From positions 203,861-256,595 of the forward strand of contig JAFUDX010000012.1 of assembly GCA_017464425.1 (NCBI GenBank): a DNA stretch of 52,735 bases, in the 5' to 3' direction. The position numbers were made by a program, and so were the translations under genes. Below are positions 51,134-52,735 of the stretch, piece after piece; position 1 is the stretch's first letter, and the number at the start of each line of letters is the position of its first letter. This stretch comes from Treponema sp. GTDB taxonomy: Bacteria; Spirochaetota; Spirochaetia; Treponematales; Treponemataceae. Under the pieces are notes generated by a model. The model did not search any database. It saw only the letters and a list, made by a program, of their open reading frames with translations, and had not been told where the DNA came from.

Positions 51134-52189
51134 TCATTTCCAATTCTTTATCTGCTTTGTGGGATCAGTCGGCGTGCCGTTTTCGCGGACTTCAAAATGC
51201 AGGTGCGGGCCTGTGGAAGCCCCTGTCGTGCCGACCAAACCGATTGTCTGTCCTGTTGAAACTGTTTGCCCCTTTCGCACGAGAATTTGTGAAAGATGTG
51301 CATAGCGGCTCGTTGTGTTTCCGTTGTGCTGGATGTCAATGTATTTTCCGTAGAGTGGGTGTTCCGTTTTGTCGGCGATTGCAACGACCGTACCGCTTTT
51401 GCAGGCATACACTTCCGTTCCGATTGGTGCCGCTAAATCTATTCCCGCATGAAATTTCCAAGTACCAGAAATCGGACTTGTGCGGTATCCAAATTCTGAT
51501 GTTACGATTTTTTTACTGAGCGGAAGAATCATGCCTTTGTCGTGAAAAAATGCTATCTGGGTCTGGCTGAATGATTTTTCTGGCAAGAAATAGAATTCTT
51601 CGCCTTTGATTTCATACATATGTGTTTTTTCAGTGATTTGACTTGCATATTCTTTTTGAAGCAGAATTTCGAGCGTTGAATTCGCTTTTTTTGGAATAAA
51701 AAGCCCTTGTGCGAGCGGGAGAATCAAATTCATTCCTGGCTTTACATCATCAGGTGAAGAAATGTGGTTGATTGTTGCGAGCGTCCCTTGTTTTTGCTGG
51801 AGCCGTGCGTATAGCCCATTGAAAGTGTCAAGATAATTTTCACTGTCATTTTTGACTGTATATGTATAAAAAAACGCAACGGGCAGTTCTCTGATTTTTT
51901 CGATTGGAAAATGGGGCGGAAGATTTTTGATTTTTGCGTACCGCTCTAAATCTTTTTGATATTGCTGCCAGATTTCGTTGTCGAATTTGATTTTGTTTTC
52001 TTCTTCTGGTGATTTTGCGCCTCGTGGGGAAATGAATTTGGGCGTTTCGATTTTGACTAAATCTTCCTCTGTGATTTTTGTGTACGGGGCAGGCGGCTCT
52101 TCGCCAGTAAATGGAATGTCTTCAGAAAACGAATATGAAAAAAAAAGTGAGAAAAATGCAATCGAAAAAAAACGATGTCTGAGATTCAT
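51134..52189 (-). CDS. M23 family metallopeptidase
   Basis: The 351-residue protein has a signal peptide (cut after SFS). The zinc-dependent M23 endopeptidase domain occupies the last 130 residues: GYRTSPISGTWKFHAGIDLAAPIGTEVYACKSGTV with the HxxxD pair, then HLHFEVRENG. Residues about 110-160 look LysM-like (NYLDTFNGLYARLQQKQGTLATINHIS, then VKPGMNLILP). It likely cuts peptidoglycan cross-bridges during growth or division. The region 50968-51133 upstream of its 3' end holds no recognisable gene. Confidence 0.92.
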   Translation of the reverse strand: MNLRHRFFSIAFFSLFFSYSFSEDIPFTGEEPPAPYTKITEEDLVKIETPKFISPRGAKSPEEENKIKFDNEIWQQYQKDLERYAKIKNLPPHFPIEKIRELPVAFFYTYTVKNDSENYLDTFNGLYARLQQKQGTLATINHISSPDDVKPGMNLILPLAQGLFIPKKANSTLEILLQKEYASQITEKTHMYEIKGEEFYFLPEKSFSQTQIAFFHDKGMILPLSKKIVTSEFGYRTSPISGTWKFHAGIDLAAPIGTEVYACKSGTVVAIADKTEHPLYGKYIDIQHNGNTTSRYAHLSQILVRKGQTVSTGQTIGLVGTTGASTGPHLHFEVRENGTPTDPTKQIKNWK

Positions 52190-52216
52190 TTTATATGTGA
52201 TTTTATGCGATTTTTG

Positions 52217-52249
52217 CGAAAAAAAAAAGACTGCCGTGTGGGGCAGTCT
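52217..52249 (-). terminator. Rho-independent terminator of the ferredoxin gene
   Basis: On the minus strand AGACTGCC, a 6-base loop and GGCAGTCT form a perfect 8-bp stem followed by about ten T. It lies 22 bases past the ferredoxin stop. Confidence 0.9.
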
Positions 52250-52270
52250 GAAAAATATAACGAATCGTGA

Positions 52271-52444
52271 TTATGCTTCGCTGATTGCGCTTGCAGGACA
52301 TTCTGAAGCACAAGTACCGCAACTTACGCATGCATCTGCATTGATTTCGCGATGTCCGTTGTTCTCGCTGATTGCTCCAACCGGGCAGTCAGGTTCACAA
52401 GTTCCACAGTTTACACATGTGTTTGGATCGATTTTCATAGCCAT
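52271..52444 (-). CDS. 2[4Fe-4S] ferredoxin
   Basis: The short gene encodes 57 residues starting MAMKIDPNTC, with AAGGGG upstream of ATG 52444. Two classic cluster motifs are present: CVNCGTCEPDCP and CVSCGTCASECP. It is a clostridial-type electron carrier and a plausible partner of ferredoxin-dependent enzymes in an anaerobe, including an Rnf-type complex. It is monocistronic, closed by a strong terminator. Confidence 0.95.
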   Translation of the reverse strand: MAMKIDPNTCVNCGTCEPDCPVGAISENNGHREINADACVSCGTCASECPASAISEA

Positions 52445-52516
52445 AATTAGTACCCCTTAAAAAAGTTTATAGTAAGATTTTAACATCAATTTTTCTTAAA
52501 AACAAGGTTTTGTGAT

Positions 52517-52558
52517 ACGAATTAGGCTTTGCTAACAAACGAATTAGAAGATGCTAAC
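52517..52558. repeat. Two 20-nt direct repeats with 22-nt period
   Basis: ACGAATTAG-N5-GCTAAC occurs twice (52517-52536 and 52539-52558). The period equals two helical turns, as expected for adjacent protein-binding sites. It lies between the ferredoxin gene and the strong promoter at 52626. Confidence 0.65.
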
Positions 52559-52625
52559 GGGATCGATTCAGAAAATATTTTTCAAAAAAAAGTGAAAAAA
52601 AGTGAAAAAAAAGAGGGAGAAGGTG

Positions 52626-52654
52626 TTGACAGAAAGCGGATGGTGTGGTAAGTT
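52626..52654 (+). promoter_or_regulatory. Strong promoter with structured leader, probable rRNA operon start
   Basis: TTGACA (52626-52631), a 17-base spacer ending in TGG, and TAAGTT (52649-52654). Runs of A (52580-52615) upstream resemble an UP element. The leader is GC-rich, unlike nearby intergenic DNA, with hairpin CCCGCC/GGCGGG (52663-52685) and the boxA-like GTTCTTTGA. This is the pattern of an rRNA operon, but the rRNA itself would lie beyond the window. Confidence 0.6.
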
Positions 52655-52735
52655 ATTTCTCACCCGCCGCGCACGGCGAGGCGGGCACGTTCTTTGAGCG
52701 GAAAGGCAGACAAGTGAGGGGACCGGAAGAGACAG

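Overview
The window looks like a chromosome segment of a Treponema-type spirochaete, probably an anaerobic, host-associated species. Support comes from a UPF0164/FadL-like outer-membrane protein (a treponemal family), flagellar rod genes flgG and flgJ, many lipoproteins with relaxed spirochaetal lipoboxes, an rnf-type cluster, and short-leader genes. No phage, transposase, integrase or CRISPR array was seen. It reads as core chromosome with unusual versions of familiar systems.

Layout. (1) 1-1.8 kb: a NifU-like scaffold gene and a GGGtGRT-family gene. (2) 1.9-9.6 kb: a methionine/2-hydroxy-acid module. It holds an M20 amidohydrolase (minus strand), metN-metI, an L-2-hydroxyacid dehydrogenase, metQ, a GlcD-type FAD oxidase and a class I/II aminotransferase. 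Two near-identical promoters, each carrying ACTAGGT boxes and an ACCTAGT-N5-ACTAGG(T/A) palindrome, sit before metN and metQ, and the first lies between metN and the divergent amidohydrolase. (3) 9.6-16.1 kb: a GGDEF/EAL protein, a DUF4912 plus GH57 pair, a UPF0164 protein, tRNA-Pro and tRNA-Val with promoter and terminator, and a ComFB-domain protein. (4) 16.2-20.5 kb: aconitase and three small envelope or unknown genes. (5) 20.5-28.5 kb: an unknown membrane protein, then rnfC-D-G-E-A-B and a second GH57 gene. The membrane Rnf subunits lack most of the residues that normally hold FMN and the [2Fe-2S] cluster. (6) 28.6-32.4 kb: a chemoreceptor, flgG and flgJ. (7) 32.4-42.4 kb: a co-directional run of lepB, a periplasmic protein, a GH3 lipoprotein, an RNA m5C methyltransferase, a TPR/Ca-loop protein, an HtrA lipoprotein and folP. 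(8) 42.3-52.7 kb: an MptE/Maf-like protein, a PpiD-like chaperone, a BMP-type ABC ATPase with one permease, LytR/LCP, rsfS, a PEGA-like protein, an M23 peptidase, a short 2[4Fe-4S] ferredoxin, and a strong promoter with a structured leader that probably starts an rRNA operon just beyond the window.

Three themes cut across the gene list. Intergenic repeats of three types (CACAGAT, CTCACAGAG and AATTGAAAA) occur in related pairs that abut gene 3' ends and bracket single genes or short modules. Several genes have a -10 box, often with an upstream TG, only 6-11 nt before the ATG and no Shine-Dalgarno, which predicts leaderless or nearly leaderless mRNAs. Several enzymes or complexes keep their fold but lose catalytic or cofactor residues: both GH57 proteins, the GGDEF domain, and RnfD/G/E/A/B. 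All function statements rest on reading motifs by eye; no database search was run.
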